NCBI GenBank assembly: GCA_003020965.1 | Contig: PXRL01000012.1 | Location: forward strand, 62,001-126,000 | DNA: 64,000 nucleotides | Reading direction: 5' to 3' | From: Halobacteriales archaeon QS_4_69_225 | GTDB taxonomy: Archaea; Halobacteriota; Halobacteria; Halobacteriales; Haloarculaceae | Shown here: piece after piece, positions 16,987 to 27,379 of the stretch | How the letters are laid out: the number at the start of each line of letters is the position of its first letter | Position numbering within the stretch: the first letter of the stretch is position 1 | Program-made: the position numbers and the translations under genes | The notes under the pieces: generated by a model | What the model saw: the letters and a program-made list of their open reading frames with translations, nothing else | What the model was told of the DNA's origin: nothing | The model's database searches: none

Positions 16987-19900
16987 CTACAGCCAGTCGT
17001 CCGGCTTGGTGTCGTAGTCGATCTCCGTGGCGGCGATGTTTTCGATTTCCTCGTCGGGGAGGTCCTCGGTCTCGAAGCTCTCGCCGTCGAAGCGGATCAG
17101 CTTGCCCTGCTCGGTCGGCTCCGGCTCCTTGTCGCGGCGCCGCGCCACCTCGATGTCGTGTTCGTCCAGCTCCTTGACGACCGTTTTCAGCGCCACCGGC
17201 CGCCCCCACAGCTCGAACACCCGCTCGAGGGTCTGTTTGGCCTCCCGGACGTCCAGCTGGACGCCGTTGTACTGGTGGGCCAGGAGTAGCTCGTTGCGGT
17301 TCCGGAAGTTGCCGTCCTCGACCGCGACGGTCGGCTTCCCGAAGTTGGTGAACTGCAGCATCAGCTTCTTCTTCACGTCGGCGGCCTCCGAGGAGGTCAC
17401 CCGGAAGTCCTGAGTCGTGTGGGTGTACTCGTAGGTGAAGTAGTCGTTCTCGTCGACGAACTCGGGGGTGAGGAACTCGTCGAGGAACGTCACGTCGTTG
17501 TGGCTCTCGCGGATCTCCCGCATCCGGTTCCAGCCGGCCGTCCGGTCGACGTCGGCGACGGCCGCCTCGGCGTCGTCGTACCGCCCGGTGTCGAAGAGGT
17601 ACCGCGAGGTCTGTTCCAGTTCCTCCTGGCCGACCCGCTTGAGGAACCCCCGGTTCTGGGGCTTCGCCAGCGAGTAGTGCCGCTCGGCGAGCCCCTCGTA
17701 CGTCAGCAGCTTCCAGGGGTACTGCTCGACGTCGATCTCGCCCGCACGGGCGGCCTCGAGGTTCTCGGCGTCGACCCGGGGGTCGTCGGCCTCCAACTCC
17801 TCGAGGAAGGCGACGGGGTCGGCCATCTCCGGCGCCGGCTCCAGGGCCGACAGCACCGCGTCCAGATCCACCGTGTCGGAGAAGTTCCGCCAGGTGACGC
17901 CCTCCACGCGGAGCAGGTGCTCGACGACCTCCCGGCGGTTCTGCCGGTTTTCGATATACTGCCACAGCTCGAACCCCAGCTTGTAGGGGTTCAGCCCCGG
18001 CGAGCCGAGCACCTGCGCCATGTGGTCGGCGTAGGAGATGAACTCGTCGGCGGCCGCGAACCGCTCGTCGGCCATCATCATCGACTCGTGGTAGGAGTTG
18101 TGGTTGACGAGCCCGGCGGCGGCGTACCTGTGGGTCTCCTCGACGGAGATGTCGTACACCGTTCCCGTCCCCTCCTCGATGGCGACGATCTCGTCGGTCC
18201 ACGACTCGTCCTCGAACCACTCGAGCCCGTCGAGGTACTCCGCCAGCGCGTCCGCCTTCGACGGGTATCCGAACCCGATCTCGTCGGCGAAGACCGACGC
18301 CGACTCGCCGGTGAGATGGACGTGATAGCAGCCGTCGTGCTGTTCGCGGCGCCGCGAGAGGACCCCGAAGTTGGTCAGAAGCAACTGGACCAACTTGCCG
18401 AGCGCCTCGCTTTTCGTGCTCAGTATCGCGCCCTGCTCGCCGGCGTAGCCGTCGGCGTCGAACAGCCCCCGGATGAACTCGGCGACGACCGACTTCGGCG
18501 AGCGACGGATACAGGCCGGAACCGTCTTCTCGCCGGCGGCTTCGCCAACCGGAAGACCGACCTCCTCGGTCAGGAACTCCTTCAGATTCTCGGAGTACGC
18601 GTAAACGCGCCACCGAGACCCCTGCTCGGAGACGGTCGGCTGGACGCCGAACAGCTCGTCGACGAGGCCGGCGAACTCCTCGGCGTGTTCCTGCGTTCCG
18701 CTCGTGAACCCGACGTGTCTGGAGTTCGAAGACAGGTGGCCGTCGCCGACCAGCAGGCCGAGGAACCGACCCATCGGCTCGCGGACCTCCTCCGGGGTCA
18801 GTATCGGGTCGCGCCCGCTGATGCTCTGGTCTTCGCCCGCATAGGACTCCAGGGCCGTCGATATCTCGTCGGCTCGGCGCGCACGACCGGTCCGTCGGTA
18901 CCGGAGTACCGTCGAGACGGAGACGCCGGCCGTCTCCGCGACGTCGTCGAGGGTTTTCCGGGTGGGATTCGACCACTCCAGCGGGACGTACTCGTCGGGC
19001 CAGGTTCCGTTCCCGCCCGACACCGCTATCTCGTCGCCGGTCGACAGCTCGTCGAGCCGTATCCAGCTCCCGTCGGGGCGCCTGATCCGGTGGTTGTTCG
19101 ACCCGGTCAGCTCGAAGCCGCGCCGGGTCTCCACCGTCACCGTGTCGTGGCCCTCGATGACGTTCGAGTCGTACACGTCCCGGGTCGTCTCGCCGTCGGA
19201 AACCGGGCGGTGTCCGTCGACGACGTCCCGCATCGGAACGAGCCCCGCCGTCGAGAACACCGGCGTGTCCGGGTCCACGCAGGCCCACCCCTCGTTCATC
19301 ACCTTCGTCGTCGGCCCGCCGTCGTCGTCGCTCATCTCGTCGACGAACTCCTCGTCGAACACCTCCCGGCGGACGTCCTCCGAGAGGTCCATCTCCTCGA
19401 GCTTCTCGGCGAACTCCTCCGGGGTGGCGGCGTCGTCCTGCCACTCCTGGGCCGTCGAGAACTCCCGGTGCTGGTCGACGTTGTCCTCCAGACACAGCAC
19501 GTGGTCGATCCACTCCTCGACGGCCTCCCGGGAGATCTCCGGGTCGTCCATGTACTCGGCGACGGTCTCGGAGTGCCGCTCCAACATTGCGGCGGCGTCC
19601 GGCGACGCGCCGAACATCCGGAACCACTCGTTGTTCTTGAAGAAGTCCGCGTGGGCCTCGACGTGGGTGATGACCGCCTTTTGATCCGCCATGTCGTTCG
19701 ATTCCTGCAGGAAGGCGTTGGAAGGGTCGTCGTTGTTGACGATCTCGAAGGCCTTCCCGCCGAGGAACTGCGTCTGTTTCTGCTGGCGGTCGTAGCCCAT
19801 CCCCCACCGCCAGTGGGGGTAGCGGTGCTGGAAGCCGCCGTAGGCGATCAGTTCGTTCATCTCGTCGTAGTCGATCACCCAGTAGTTGACGTCGAAGGGC

Positions 19901-19998
19901 TCGAGCCCGAGCTTCTCGGCCAGCCGGTTGGCCTCCCGGGCCGGCTCCTCCAGCTCCTCGGCGATGCGCTGCTTTCTGATGCGGTCGTCGGTGCTCAT
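16987..19998 (-). CDS. spoVR: SpoVR-family protein interrupted by an intein
   Basis: The precursor has 1003 residues; after removal of a 395-residue intein the mature SpoVR would have 608, the normal length. The N-extein (residues 1-239) starts [20 protein letters not shown] and ends at the strongly conserved NEGWA; the C-extein resumes [13 protein letters not shown] at residue 635. SpoVR proteins accompany PrkA kinase and YeaH in stress and starvation responses, but their biochemical role is not established. The start overlaps the yeaH stop (ATGA), so the gene is the last of the prkA-prkA-yeaH-spoVR operon. Confidence 0.93.
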   Translation of the reverse strand: MSTDDRIRKQRIAEELEEPAREANRLAEKLGLEPFDVNYWVIDYDEMNELIAYGGFQHRYPHWRWGMGYDRQQKQTQFLGGKAFEIVNNDDPSNAFLQESNDMADQKAVITHVEAHADFFKNNEWFRMFGASPDAAAMLERHSETVAEYMDDPEISREAVEEWIDHVLCLEDNVDQHREFSTAQEWQDDAATPEEFAEKLEEMDLSEDVRREVFDEEFVDEMSDDDGGPTTKVMNEGWACVDPDTPVFSTAGLVPMRDVVDGHRPVSDGETTRDVYDSNVIEGHDTVTVETRRGFELTGSNNHRIRRPDGSWIRLDELSTGDEIAVSGGNGTWPDEYVPLEWSNPTRKTLDDVAETAGVSVSTVLRYRRTGRARRADEISTALESYAGEDQSISGRDPILTPEEVREPMGRFLGLLVGDGHLSSNSRHVGFTSGTQEHAEEFAGLVDELFGVQPTVSEQGSRWRVYAYSENLKEFLTEEVGLPVGEAAGEKTVPACIRRSPKSVVAEFIRGLFDADGYAGEQGAILSTKSEALGKLVQLLLTNFGVLSRRREQHDGCYHVHLTGESASVFADEIGFGYPSKADALAEYLDGLEWFEDESWTDEIVAIEEGTGTVYDISVEETHRYAAAGLVNHNSYHESMMMADERFAAADEFISYADHMAQVLGSPGLNPYKLGFELWQYIENRQNRREVVEHLLRVEGVTWRNFSDTVDLDAVLSALEPAPEMADPVAFLEELEADDPRVDAENLEAARAGEIDVEQYPWKLLTYEGLAERHYSLAKPQNRGFLKRVGQEELEQTSRYLFDTGRYDDAEAAVADVDRTAGWNRMREIRESHNDVTFLDEFLTPEFVDENDYFTYEYTHTTQDFRVTSSEAADVKKKLMLQFTNFGKPTVAVEDGNFRNRNELLLAHQYNGVQLDVREAKQTLERVFELWGRPVALKTVVKELDEHDIEVARRRDKEPEPTEQGKLIRFDGESFETEDLPDEEIENIAATEIDYDTKPDDWL
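18097..19281 (-). mobile_element. Intein with LAGLIDADG homing endonuclease inside SpoVR
   Basis: 395 residues. It begins with Cys240 ([20 protein letters not shown], block A) and has a block B TGSNNHRI. The endonuclease motifs are [11 protein letters not shown] (block C, about 412-422) and [11 protein letters not shown] (block E, about 508-518), with a block D Lys-Pro pair between (EKTVPACI). It ends [21 protein letters not shown] followed by Ser +1, so Cys1, penultimate His, terminal Asn and Ser+1 are all present and splicing should work. Between blocks B and C lies a LacI-like helix-turn-helix ([20 protein letters not shown]), probably for target recognition. The insertion falls inside the most conserved SpoVR motif, as expected for homing. 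Confidence 0.93.
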
Positions 19999-21317
19999 GA
20001 CTCGTCGTCCTCCGTGCTGAGGATGGTGTAAATCGCGTCGACGACGTCCTCCGGGCCGTTGACGTAGGCGACGGCGACGTTGCCCCGCTCGTCGAAGTGG
20101 TCGTCGACCTCCTTTGCGTGCGTGGCGTTGATGGCGTTGCCCGACGGCTGCGTCTCCACGTAGGCGTGGAGGTTCGCCGGGATCTCCGCCATCATCGGGA
20201 TGACGTTCTTCTCGGTGTCGTTCGAGGAGTTCTCCGAGTCGCCCGCGGCGAACACGTAGCGGTTCCACTCGCTCCAGGGGTACCGCTCCTCCAGCACCGC
20301 CGCCGCCAGCTCGTAGGCGCTGGAGATGCGCGTGCCGCCGCCCGACCGGATGCCGAAGAACTCCTCGCGTTCGACCTCCCAGGCGTCGGCGTCGTGGGCG
20401 ATGTAGACGAACTCGGCGTTGTCGTACTTGCCGGTGAGGTACCAGTCGAGCGGCGTGAACGTCCGCTCGACCAGCTCCCGTTTGGCCTGTCGCATCGACC
20501 CCGAGACGTCCCGGATGTTGACGACGACGACGTTCTTCTCCCGTTCCTCGATTATCTCGGGGTAGCGGTAGCGTTCGTCCTCCCGGCGGAAGGGGATCTG
20601 GTCGACGCCCTCCCGGCGGATGCGGGCCGCCGTCGACTCGCGGTCGACCTCGGCTTCCATCTCCTCGATGGAGTCCCAGCGGCCCCGCTCGTCGGCCGGC
20701 AGCGAGTCGTAGGCCTCCTCGATCCAGGCCCGCGAGACGGGGACGTTGTTCCGGCGGGTCCACTCGTACACCCTCGCCGGCCCCCAGCCGTCGACCCGCA
20801 GGCCCTCCCGGACGTACTCCTCGTCGAAGTCCATCGCCAGCTTCCGCTTGAGGCCCTTTTTGAACAGCTGCTCGAAGTCCAGCGTGCTCGCCGGCCCCGT
20901 CCGGGTCATGTCCGTGAAGTCGCCTTCCTTCTCCTCGACGACCTTCTTGCCTTTCGGCTCCAGGTCGAGGCCGAGCTCCTCGTCGAGCTCCTGGGCGAAC
21001 TCCTCGGGATCCATCTCGTAGTACTCGTGCTCGCCGGGTTCCTCGCCTGGATCGCCGTCCTCGTCGCCGTCGCCGGGCTGGGGTTCGGGCTCGCCGACCG
21101 GGTCGCCGACGTCCGGCGTCCCGCCCTGGCCCTGGCCGACCCCGCCCTGGTCGCGGGGGTCGTAGACGAACTCCGGCAGGTCGACGATCTTGATGGGGAT
21201 CTTCACCTCGTCCGGCCGGGACTGCCCCAGGTCGCCGTACTGGATGAACTCCGAGAGGTCCTCCCGCTTCGCCTCGCCGACCTCGCGGTACCGGTCGAGG
21301 TCGTCTCTCAGTCCCAT
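19995..21317 (-). CDS. yeaH: YeaH/YhbH family (DUF444) VWA-domain protein
   Basis: 440 residues. An acidic N-terminal half with a Gly/Pro/Gln-rich linker (about residues 55-95) is followed by a von Willebrand A domain from about residue 240. The metal-ion site reads [14 protein letters not shown], with later conserved [12 protein letters not shown]. In E. coli yeaG (PrkA)-yeaH are induced together in starvation; YeaH is thought to act with the kinase. The ATG at 21317 overlaps the prkA stop by 10 bases, and its own stop overlaps spoVR. Confidence 0.92.
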   Translation of the reverse strand: MGLRDDLDRYREVGEAKREDLSEFIQYGDLGQSRPDEVKIPIKIVDLPEFVYDPRDQGGVGQGQGGTPDVGDPVGEPEPQPGDGDEDGDPGEEPGEHEYYEMDPEEFAQELDEELGLDLEPKGKKVVEEKEGDFTDMTRTGPASTLDFEQLFKKGLKRKLAMDFDEEYVREGLRVDGWGPARVYEWTRRNNVPVSRAWIEEAYDSLPADERGRWDSIEEMEAEVDRESTAARIRREGVDQIPFRREDERYRYPEIIEEREKNVVVVNIRDVSGSMRQAKRELVERTFTPLDWYLTGKYDNAEFVYIAHDADAWEVEREEFFGIRSGGGTRISSAYELAAAVLEERYPWSEWNRYVFAAGDSENSSNDTEKNVIPMMAEIPANLHAYVETQPSGNAINATHAKEVDDHFDERGNVAVAYVNGPEDVVDAIYTILSTEDDES

Positions 21318-23587
21318 CGGTAGCTCACCTGGCCCATGACGTGTCTGCTGGTCAGCTCCGCCGACGCCGGCGAGTAGCCGAACATCTCCTGGAGGTTCTC
21401 GATGGTCTTTTCCTTGATGCGCTCGGTTTCGGTGCCGGACGGCGGGTCGTCCCACTGGCTCGGCTCGAGGTCCTCGTAGGTCCGGCCGACGTCGTCCCAG
21501 TCGTGGCTCCCCAGAACGGTCTCGATGACCGGAATCTCCCGGGGATCGACGTCCGACACCCGGAAGTCGGCGTCGCGGTTCCGCCAGGCGTGGCGGTTCA
21601 GCGCCGTGATCACCTTCTCCTCGCGGAACTGTCGGGGGCCCTGCTCGGCGACGGCGCCGTCGTAGTCGCTCTCGTCGAACCGGCCGAGGTGCTCGATCTC
21701 GAACACCTTCATCTTCAGCGGGTCCGGCTCCTCGAGTTCGCCCCGCTCGTTGGTGATCTGCTCGCCCTCGACGGCGGCGTACACGTGCTCGATGTACTCC
21801 TCGACGGTCGCCTCGTCGACCCGCTTGTCCCGCATGATGGCGTCGACGACGTCGTCCTCCTGGCGGCCGAAGACGTGGTTCTTCACCGGCACCAGCCGGT
21901 TCTCGTACTCCGTCCGTTCGGTACCGGAAAACACCGGCGCCTCGTCGAGTCGCTCGGCCATCGCGTTCAGCAGGTCCCGCGGCATGATCACCTCCTCGAC
22001 GTCGAGGTCGGCGTGGTGGCGGTCCGTCTCCTCGTGCAGCAGGTCCGCGATGACGTCGCGGGTGTAGGTCACGGGGATGCCGCCGTCGCCTTCGTCGGCG
22101 TCGCCGAAGTCGAACTCCTCCTCGTAGCGGCGCTCGTCGCCGTCCTGGAGGTAGCCGCGGTCGTACACCAGCGCCTTGTCGACGAGGTCCAGCCCCGGCG
22201 GCAGCGACTCGGCATCGAGCCGCGTCACCACCGCGTACAGCGCCGCCGCCTCGATGGCGTGCGGCGCCAGCTCCCGCTCCCGGACCGCGCCGTCGGCGCC
22301 CCGCACCGAGATGGACACCGGCTCGCGGATGCGCGTTTCGAGCTGCTCGTAGCTGCCGGCCTCCCAGATTTCCGTCTCGTTGGTCAGCTCCCGCCGGACG
22401 AGCTCGGCCTCCAGCGAGAGGTTCAACAGGTAGGTGAACTCGTGTTTGTCCAGCCGGCGCTTCAGCGCCTTCAGCGGGTCCGACCCCTCCATCTCGGCGT
22501 GTTTGTTCAGCTGTGCCTCCAGGTCCGGGTTCGAGATGATCACCATCTGGGTGTCGACGTCCATCCCGATGCCCTTGTCCAGCTTCACCGACCCCTCGTC
22601 GGGGACGTTCAGCAGCTTCTGTAACAGGTCGGCGTGCTGGGCGGCGTCCTCGACGACGGTGAGCAGGCCGTTGCCCTGCGAGAGCACGCCGTCGTAGCTG
22701 AACGCCTGGGGGTTCTTCCGGCCCCTCGAATCGAGCTGCTGTAACATGCCGGCCATCCAGGAGCCGACGAGCCGCTCCTTCGGGGAGCCGTCGTCCTCGC
22801 TGTGGAGGACGCCGATGCCCTGGCCGACGTCGACGACGAAGTTCTTCACCCGGAGGTGTCGCTCGTCGGTGATCGTCGAAAACAGGTCCTCGACGCCCTG
22901 CCGGCGGTACTGCTCCTCGAGGTGGTCGTAGGCCTCCCGGCTGAAGGGGTCCAGCTCGGTCTCGAGGTGGACCGGGATGTGGTCGTCGAGCCCCTCGTTG
23001 AGGTCCGCGAGCAGCGCCTCCCGGACCTCCGGCGGGAACACCGACAGCGGGTGCGCCTGCACCGGCGACTCGTACCAGTCGTTTTCGTCCGGCTCCGGGT
23101 CGTCGCCGTAGGTGAGCCCCGCGGAGCTGTCGACGCCGGAGATGTTCCACTCGACGGTGTAGCGGCGCCCGGCCTCGGTCTTGGAGTACTCCCGGAGGCC
23201 GTTGATGAGACACCGCTTCAGCTCCGATTTGCCCGTCGCCGTCGGCCCGTCGAGCCAGAGGATCTTCTCTTCCTTGCCGCGGCGGGCGGCGATCGACCGG
23301 AGGTCGTCGACGAAGCTGTTCAGTACCTCGGTGTTGCCGAGGATGGCGTGTTCGCCGTCGTTGTGCGGGTCGTCGAAGAAACGGTATCGCTCCTTCCGCT
23401 CGCCCTCCTCGACGACGGTCCGGGTGCCGGCGGCCTCGATGGCCGACAGCAGGTACTTCGAGGCGTGGGCCGCCGAGGCGGGGGTCTCGAAGATGCGCTC
23501 CAGGTACGCCGAGATCGACATCGGCGGCTCGTACGTCTCCTGCAGGGAGTCGTCGGCCCGCTCGATGTACGAGTCCTCGACGGTCAT
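21308..23587 (-). CDS. prkA: PrkA-family serine protein kinase (second copy in operon)
   Basis: 759 residues, intact. It starts [20 protein letters not shown], has an AAA+ Walker A motif GPTATGKS at residues 114-121, and the PrkA C-terminal domain. The family phosphorylates proteins on Ser/Thr and is ATP-dependent; AAA+ protease-like activity has also been proposed for bacterial PrkA. Haloarchaea usually carry two adjacent prkA genes followed by yeaH and spoVR, as here. A hairpin-rich block of 513 bases separates it from the other, damaged prkA, and one hairpin (23607-23626) ends only 20 bases before the start codon, which could affect translation. Confidence 0.93.
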   Translation of the reverse strand: MTVEDSYIERADDSLQETYEPPMSISAYLERIFETPASAAHASKYLLSAIEAAGTRTVVEEGERKERYRFFDDPHNDGEHAILGNTEVLNSFVDDLRSIAARRGKEEKILWLDGPTATGKSELKRCLINGLREYSKTEAGRRYTVEWNISGVDSSAGLTYGDDPEPDENDWYESPVQAHPLSVFPPEVREALLADLNEGLDDHIPVHLETELDPFSREAYDHLEEQYRRQGVEDLFSTITDERHLRVKNFVVDVGQGIGVLHSEDDGSPKERLVGSWMAGMLQQLDSRGRKNPQAFSYDGVLSQGNGLLTVVEDAAQHADLLQKLLNVPDEGSVKLDKGIGMDVDTQMVIISNPDLEAQLNKHAEMEGSDPLKALKRRLDKHEFTYLLNLSLEAELVRRELTNETEIWEAGSYEQLETRIREPVSISVRGADGAVRERELAPHAIEAAALYAVVTRLDAESLPPGLDLVDKALVYDRGYLQDGDERRYEEEFDFGDADEGDGGIPVTYTRDVIADLLHEETDRHHADLDVEEVIMPRDLLNAMAERLDEAPVFSGTERTEYENRLVPVKNHVFGRQEDDVVDAIMRDKRVDEATVEEYIEHVYAAVEGEQITNERGELEEPDPLKMKVFEIEHLGRFDESDYDGAVAEQGPRQFREEKVITALNRHAWRNRDADFRVSDVDPREIPVIETVLGSHDWDDVGRTYEDLEPSQWDDPPSGTETERIKEKTIENLQEMFGYSPASAELTSRHVMGQVSYRWD

Positions 23588-24100
23588 CTTTCCTCTAAGC
23601 CGGAAACCCCGCCGTTCACGGTGGGGAGGAAGCTGACGCAGTACTGTGCAACTGCCGGAACCGGCAGGGCTGGTCTCCCTGCCGGTGCGAAACTGTTAGA
23701 TAGCATGGTATCGTATCCCATAATGCAGTTCACGGCCTCCAAAACGGACGCCGTGGACGGGCCGTCGTAACCCGGCCCCCAAGTCGGGAGCCGCCGACGG
23801 ATGCCGCTCCCATCGGTGACAGGAGGGACGTTCCGAACCTGCCCGTCGAGGCAGGGTACACCCGGTACTGCACCGCCAGACGGCGGGTGAGAAATCCCCT
23901 GCTCACTCCCGAGGTGACGCGCCCGAGGCTCATCGACAATTAAAGAGGTGTGAGCCAGCCCCCCAACCACTCCGTGTTGGAGCAGGGGGAGTCGCCTCAT
24001 CATGGGCCCGTGGCTGGTCGTGCAACCCGCGTCCGCCGTTCCAAGGTCGGTGTGGAAGCCCATCATGGGTGAAAGCCCCGCCCTTCAGGGCGGGCGTAGG
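23588..24100. mobile_element. Structured non-coding insertion between the two prkA genes (PATE/MITE-like)
   Basis: 513 bases lie between genes that normally sit close together. Near each end is a hairpin with a TTCA loop: 23607-23626 (8 bp with one G-T pair) and 24077-24094 (cccgccc / gggcggg). The first, with its flanks ggaaa and aggaag, resembles the terminal hairpin of the TnpB element at 32994-33013; the second has the same stem as the hairpin at 31739-31756 before that element. Inside are more stems, including two that exclude each other (23652-23667 and 23661-23685). A minus-strand frame spans it but does not look protein-like. I interpret it as a non-autonomous relative of IS200/IS605 elements (inference). 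Confidence 0.5.
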
Positions 24101-26090
24101 TTACTCGTCTTCCATCTCGGCTTTGGCCACCTCGGCGCCGGCGAACTCGAGTACTTCCTTCGCCCCCTCGGTGCTGTAGCCCTGCTCTTCGAGGGCGTCG
24201 ACCCAGGCGTTGCGCTCCTCGTCGTCGAGTTCGCCCGACGACACCAGCGCCGAGAAGTTGATGTTGTGCTTTTTGTCCTCCCAGAGCTTCCGCTCCAGGG
24301 CCCGCCGCAGCCGGTCGTTGTCCTGCGGCTCGAACGGCTCTCCCTCGCGGGCCCGCCGGGAGACCCAGTTGGCGACCTCCTGGCGGAAGTCGTCCTTGCG
24401 GTCCTCGGGGACGTCGAGTTTCTCCTCGACGTCCCGCAGGAACTTCTCGTCGGGCTCCTGCTCGCGGCCGGTGATCTCGTCCTCGACGGTGTCGTCGTCG
24501 ATGTAGGCCATGACGTGGTCCATGTACTTCTCGCCCTGCCGCTGTATCTCGTCGAGGTCGTACGCCAGCGCGTGACGGACGTCCTCGATGGCCCGCTCTT
24601 TGTACTCCTCGCGGACGAGCTCGAGGTACCGGTAGTAGGTCTCGAAGTTCTCCTCGGGGATGGAGCCGTGGTTCTCGAGGTTCTCCTCGAGGTGGTTGAA
24701 CGTCGTCAGCGGCGAGAGGAACTCCCGGCCGCGGTGCATCGAGTCCATGATGGCCTCGGCGATCTCGTCGCCGATGAACCGCGGGGAGATGCCGTCCATC
24801 CCCTCGCCGATGTCGGCGACGTCGTCGGCCTCGTCCCGCAGCTTCTTGACGTCGATATCCTCGGCCTCGTCGATCTCGCCGTTGTAAGCCTTGGCCTTCT
24901 GGGTGACGGAGATGGTGCCGCTGTCCGGCTCGGTGATGCGTGTCAGCACGCCGAACAGCCCGGCCATCTCCAGGGTGTGGGGCTCGACGTGGATGTTCGG
25001 CACGTCGGCGCTGTCCAGCATCTTCCGGTAGATACGTGACTCCTCGGCGTACTGGAGGACGTACGGGAAGTCGATGCGCTTGGTCCGGTCGTTGAACGCC
25101 TCCATCTTCTCGTCGCCCTTCTTGTCCCGGTACTCGGGGCAGGAAGTCGTAGAGGAACTCCCGCTGCAGCTTGAGGAGCTCCTCGCCGGAGAAGATGCCG
25201 CGGTTGGCGTTGCAGAACGCCCCCGAGTAGTCGAACGCGCGGGGGTCGGACTCGCCGTAGACGGCGATCTTCGAGTAGTTGACGTCGCCCGTCAGTTCGG
25301 TTTCGTCCTGGTTCTTCTTGTCCTTCGGCTCGAACGTCTCGATGGCCTGTCGTTTGTTCTCGTCGGCCAGCAGCCGGACCACCTCGATGTGGGTCTCCAG
25401 CACCGTCTGGAGGTCGTCGTCGTAGTGCTCCAACAGGGCGTCCATGTAGAACTCGCTCGCCGGATCGAGCGCCTGCTCGTTGCGGATGGTGTAGGGGGCG
25501 TCGAACGCGGCGTTGATGTCCTCGATGACCGCGTCGCGCTGCTCCTGGGGCAACAGCACGATGGGGTCCTGGTTCATCGGCGACCGGACGACGTCGTCGG
25601 CGGGGTCCTGGTCCGGCAGGACGTCGCACAGCCCCGTCCAGCGGAAGGTGTACATCCGGCCCTCCCGGCGGGTGGTGTAGTCCTCGAAGTACCGCCGGAT
25701 CTGGCGGTCGAAGTCGGACTTCCCGGAGCCGACCGGCCCGAGCAGCAGCTTGATGCGCTTTTCGGGGCCGAGCCCGCGGGCACCGGATTTCACCTTGTTG
25801 ATGAACTCGTGGATGGCCTCGTGGATGACCCGACCGTAGAACGTGTTCTCGCCGTCCCCGAGCGGGTCCTCCGAGGCGAGTTCGTACTCGACGACACCCG
25901 CGTCCTCGTCGTACTGGGTGCCGTAGTAGTCGAACATGTCCGCGACCCGCTGGTTGGCGTTGCGGGCGATCTTCGGGTCGTCGTACAGCTGTTCGAGATA
26001 CCAGTCGAACGACCGCGTCTCGCGGAGGTCCGACGGGATCGAGTTCCTGTACTCCTTGCTGAGTTCCTCGAGGGATTCCATGTTGCTCAT
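24101..26090 (-). pseudogene. prkA: PrkA-family serine protein kinase (first copy), frame broken by internal deletion
   Basis: The gene starts at ATG 26090 (MSNMESLEELSKEYRNSIPS), with Walker A GPVGSGKS at about residues 118-125, and reads normally to LQREFLYDFL near 25145. It then jumps, out of frame, to EYRDKKGDEKMEAFNDRTKR, which continues to 24101 and ends KAEMEDE. Relatives have about 28 extra residues at this point, so about 85 bases are missing. A TGC at the junction could be the microhomology used. As written it would yield a ~315-residue truncated AAA+ part; a second start at 25105 could give the 334-residue C-terminal part. Real loss or an assembly error are both possible. Confidence 0.85.
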
Positions 26091-26452
26091 TCTATCACGG
26101 GGACGCTCACACGTCCCACCCGGCGGAGCCGGGCTGGCTGCGGGGCCAGGGTCTCGGTCAGGTGCCACGCCGACACGTACCACACCCGTCCGGCGGGCCG
26201 AATCGCGGGGAACGGCGACCACGTACGAGACAGGAGCGGAGCGCGGGGACAGTCCTACCGATACTATGAAATAGGTTTGTCCTCTGCCTTTATAAAACTT
26301 CGCGACAACAGTCATTCACTCGGAGCCGCCGATCGGTGCAAAAACGCAATCTTGCGACGGTTCTCCCTCGTGCACGACGGCCGATGTCAGAGGAACGTCG
26401 ACCGCGATTTATGAACCGGGAGGCTGATACGCCCCGACGCCGAACGCCGGAC
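26091..26452. promoter_or_regulatory. Divergent intergenic region upstream of the prkA operon
   Basis: 362 bases without a gene. An AT-rich cluster lies at 26262-26298, including ctatgaaatagg and ctttataaaac, the latter palindromic enough to serve either strand. If used for prkA this gives a leader of about 160-180 nt, long enough for regulation. A second AT-rich box (gatttatgaa, 26406-26415) is about 42 bases before ATG 26453 on the plus strand. Confidence 0.45.
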
Positions 26453-26842
26453 ATGGACGAGACGGCCCTCGGCGACGGCTGGCGGGTCTGGAACGCGGAA
26501 GACGACCGCATCGTCCTTGCCTACCGGCCCGACGTCTTCGACGGCGGCGAGTTCCCGGCGCCGTGTCTGCCGACGCTGTACGTCACCCGCGGCCGCCGGA
26601 CCCGCCGGCCCGAGGGCACCCGCAACCTCCCGCCCGACGCCCCCTGGATGGTGACGCTGTACCTCGAGCCCGAGGTCAGCCGCGAGCCGGACGCCCACGA
26701 CGGCTTCGCGGCGGCGCGTTCGGCCGCCGAGACGCTGACCCGGCGGTTCGCCGCCGGCGACGTCGACTACCGGTCGCTGTACCAGGTGCCGCGCGAGCGG
26801 TACCTCGAGACGTTGGACGAACTGACCGGCCGCCGGGCGTGA
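26453..26842 (+). CDS. DUF5820-like haloarchaeal protein
   Basis: 129 residues from ATG 26453 (MDETALGDGWRVWNAEDDRI). The segments VLAYRPDVFDGGEFPAPCLP, TLYVTRG, WMVTLYLEPEV and the ending YQVPRERYLETLDELTGR are conserved in a haloarchaea-only family annotated as DUF5820; function unknown. Earlier in-frame ATGs (26384, 26411) add 14-23 Arg-rich residues and are less likely. Confidence 0.7.
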   Translation: MDETALGDGWRVWNAEDDRIVLAYRPDVFDGGEFPAPCLPTLYVTRGRRTRRPEGTRNLPPDAPWMVTLYLEPEVSREPDAHDGFAAARSAAETLTRRFAAGDVDYRSLYQVPRERYLETLDELTGRRA

Positions 26843-26846
26843 CACA

Positions 26847-26896
26847 GGCGTGTCGACGTACCGGCGTGCCGGCGTGTCGACGCACCGGCGTGCCGA
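26847..26896. repeat. 24-bp tandem repeat, about two copies
   Basis: The unit cgtgtcgacgtaccggcgtg plus ccgg is repeated about twice with one or two changes, and each unit is itself made of two related 12-mers (gtgtcgacg and ccggcgtgc). It lies in the 89-base gap before the UPF0179 gene. It may affect promoter spacing; the AT-rich box tgcttaac (26898-26905) follows it 27 bases before ATG 26932. Confidence 0.5.
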
Positions 26897-26931
26897 CGTG
26901 CTTAACACGCCCCCGGTGGTAGCGGGGGTCC

Positions 26932-27378
26932 ATGCCGACGGTCACGCTCATCGGCGAGCGGCTCGCGGAGGTGGGCACGGAGTTCGTCTACGGCGGCGAG
27001 TCGTCCGCCTGCGAGGGCTGTCCGTACCGCGAGCAGTGTCTCAACCTGACGGAGAACCGCCGTTACCGCGTGACCGGCGTCCGCGACTCCGGCACCCTGG
27101 AGTGTGCCGTCCACGACACCGGCGTCACCGCCGTCGAGGTCGAGCCCGCTCCCGTTCTGGTGAACGTCTCCTCGAACGTCGCCTACGCCGGCAGCAAGGC
27201 CGAACTCGCCGGGCCCTGCCCGCACACCGAGTGTCCGAGCCACGAGTTCTGCGAGCCCGCCGGCGCCGACTTCGACGAGGAGTACCAGATCACCGAGGTC
27301 GTCGGCGACCCGCCGCACGACCACTGCATGCTCGACCGGGAGCTGACGCTCGTGGAGTTCGCGACCGACGAGGAGTGA
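26932..27378 (+). CDS. UPF0179-family cysteine-rich protein
   Basis: 148 residues, the normal size. Conserved cysteines lie in SACEGCPYREQCLN near residue 25 and in GPCPHTECPSHEFCEPAG near residue 100, suggesting metal binding, probably zinc or Fe-S. The family is confined to archaea and lacks a known function. The start MPTVTLIGERLAEVGTEFVY matches the family start, and tgcttaac 27 bases upstream is a plausible TATA box. Confidence 0.88.
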   Translation: MPTVTLIGERLAEVGTEFVYGGESSACEGCPYREQCLNLTENRRYRVTGVRDSGTLECAVHDTGVTAVEVEPAPVLVNVSSNVAYAGSKAELAGPCPHTECPSHEFCEPAGADFDEEYQITEVVGDPPHDHCMLDRELTLVEFATDEE

Positions 27379-27379
27379 A

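Noticed and set aside
16217..19807. A long frame running out of the HTH gene through spoVR in another frame
   Set aside because: The frame opposite to spoVR is Arg-rich noise; only the last 218 codons form a recognised protein with its own ATG.
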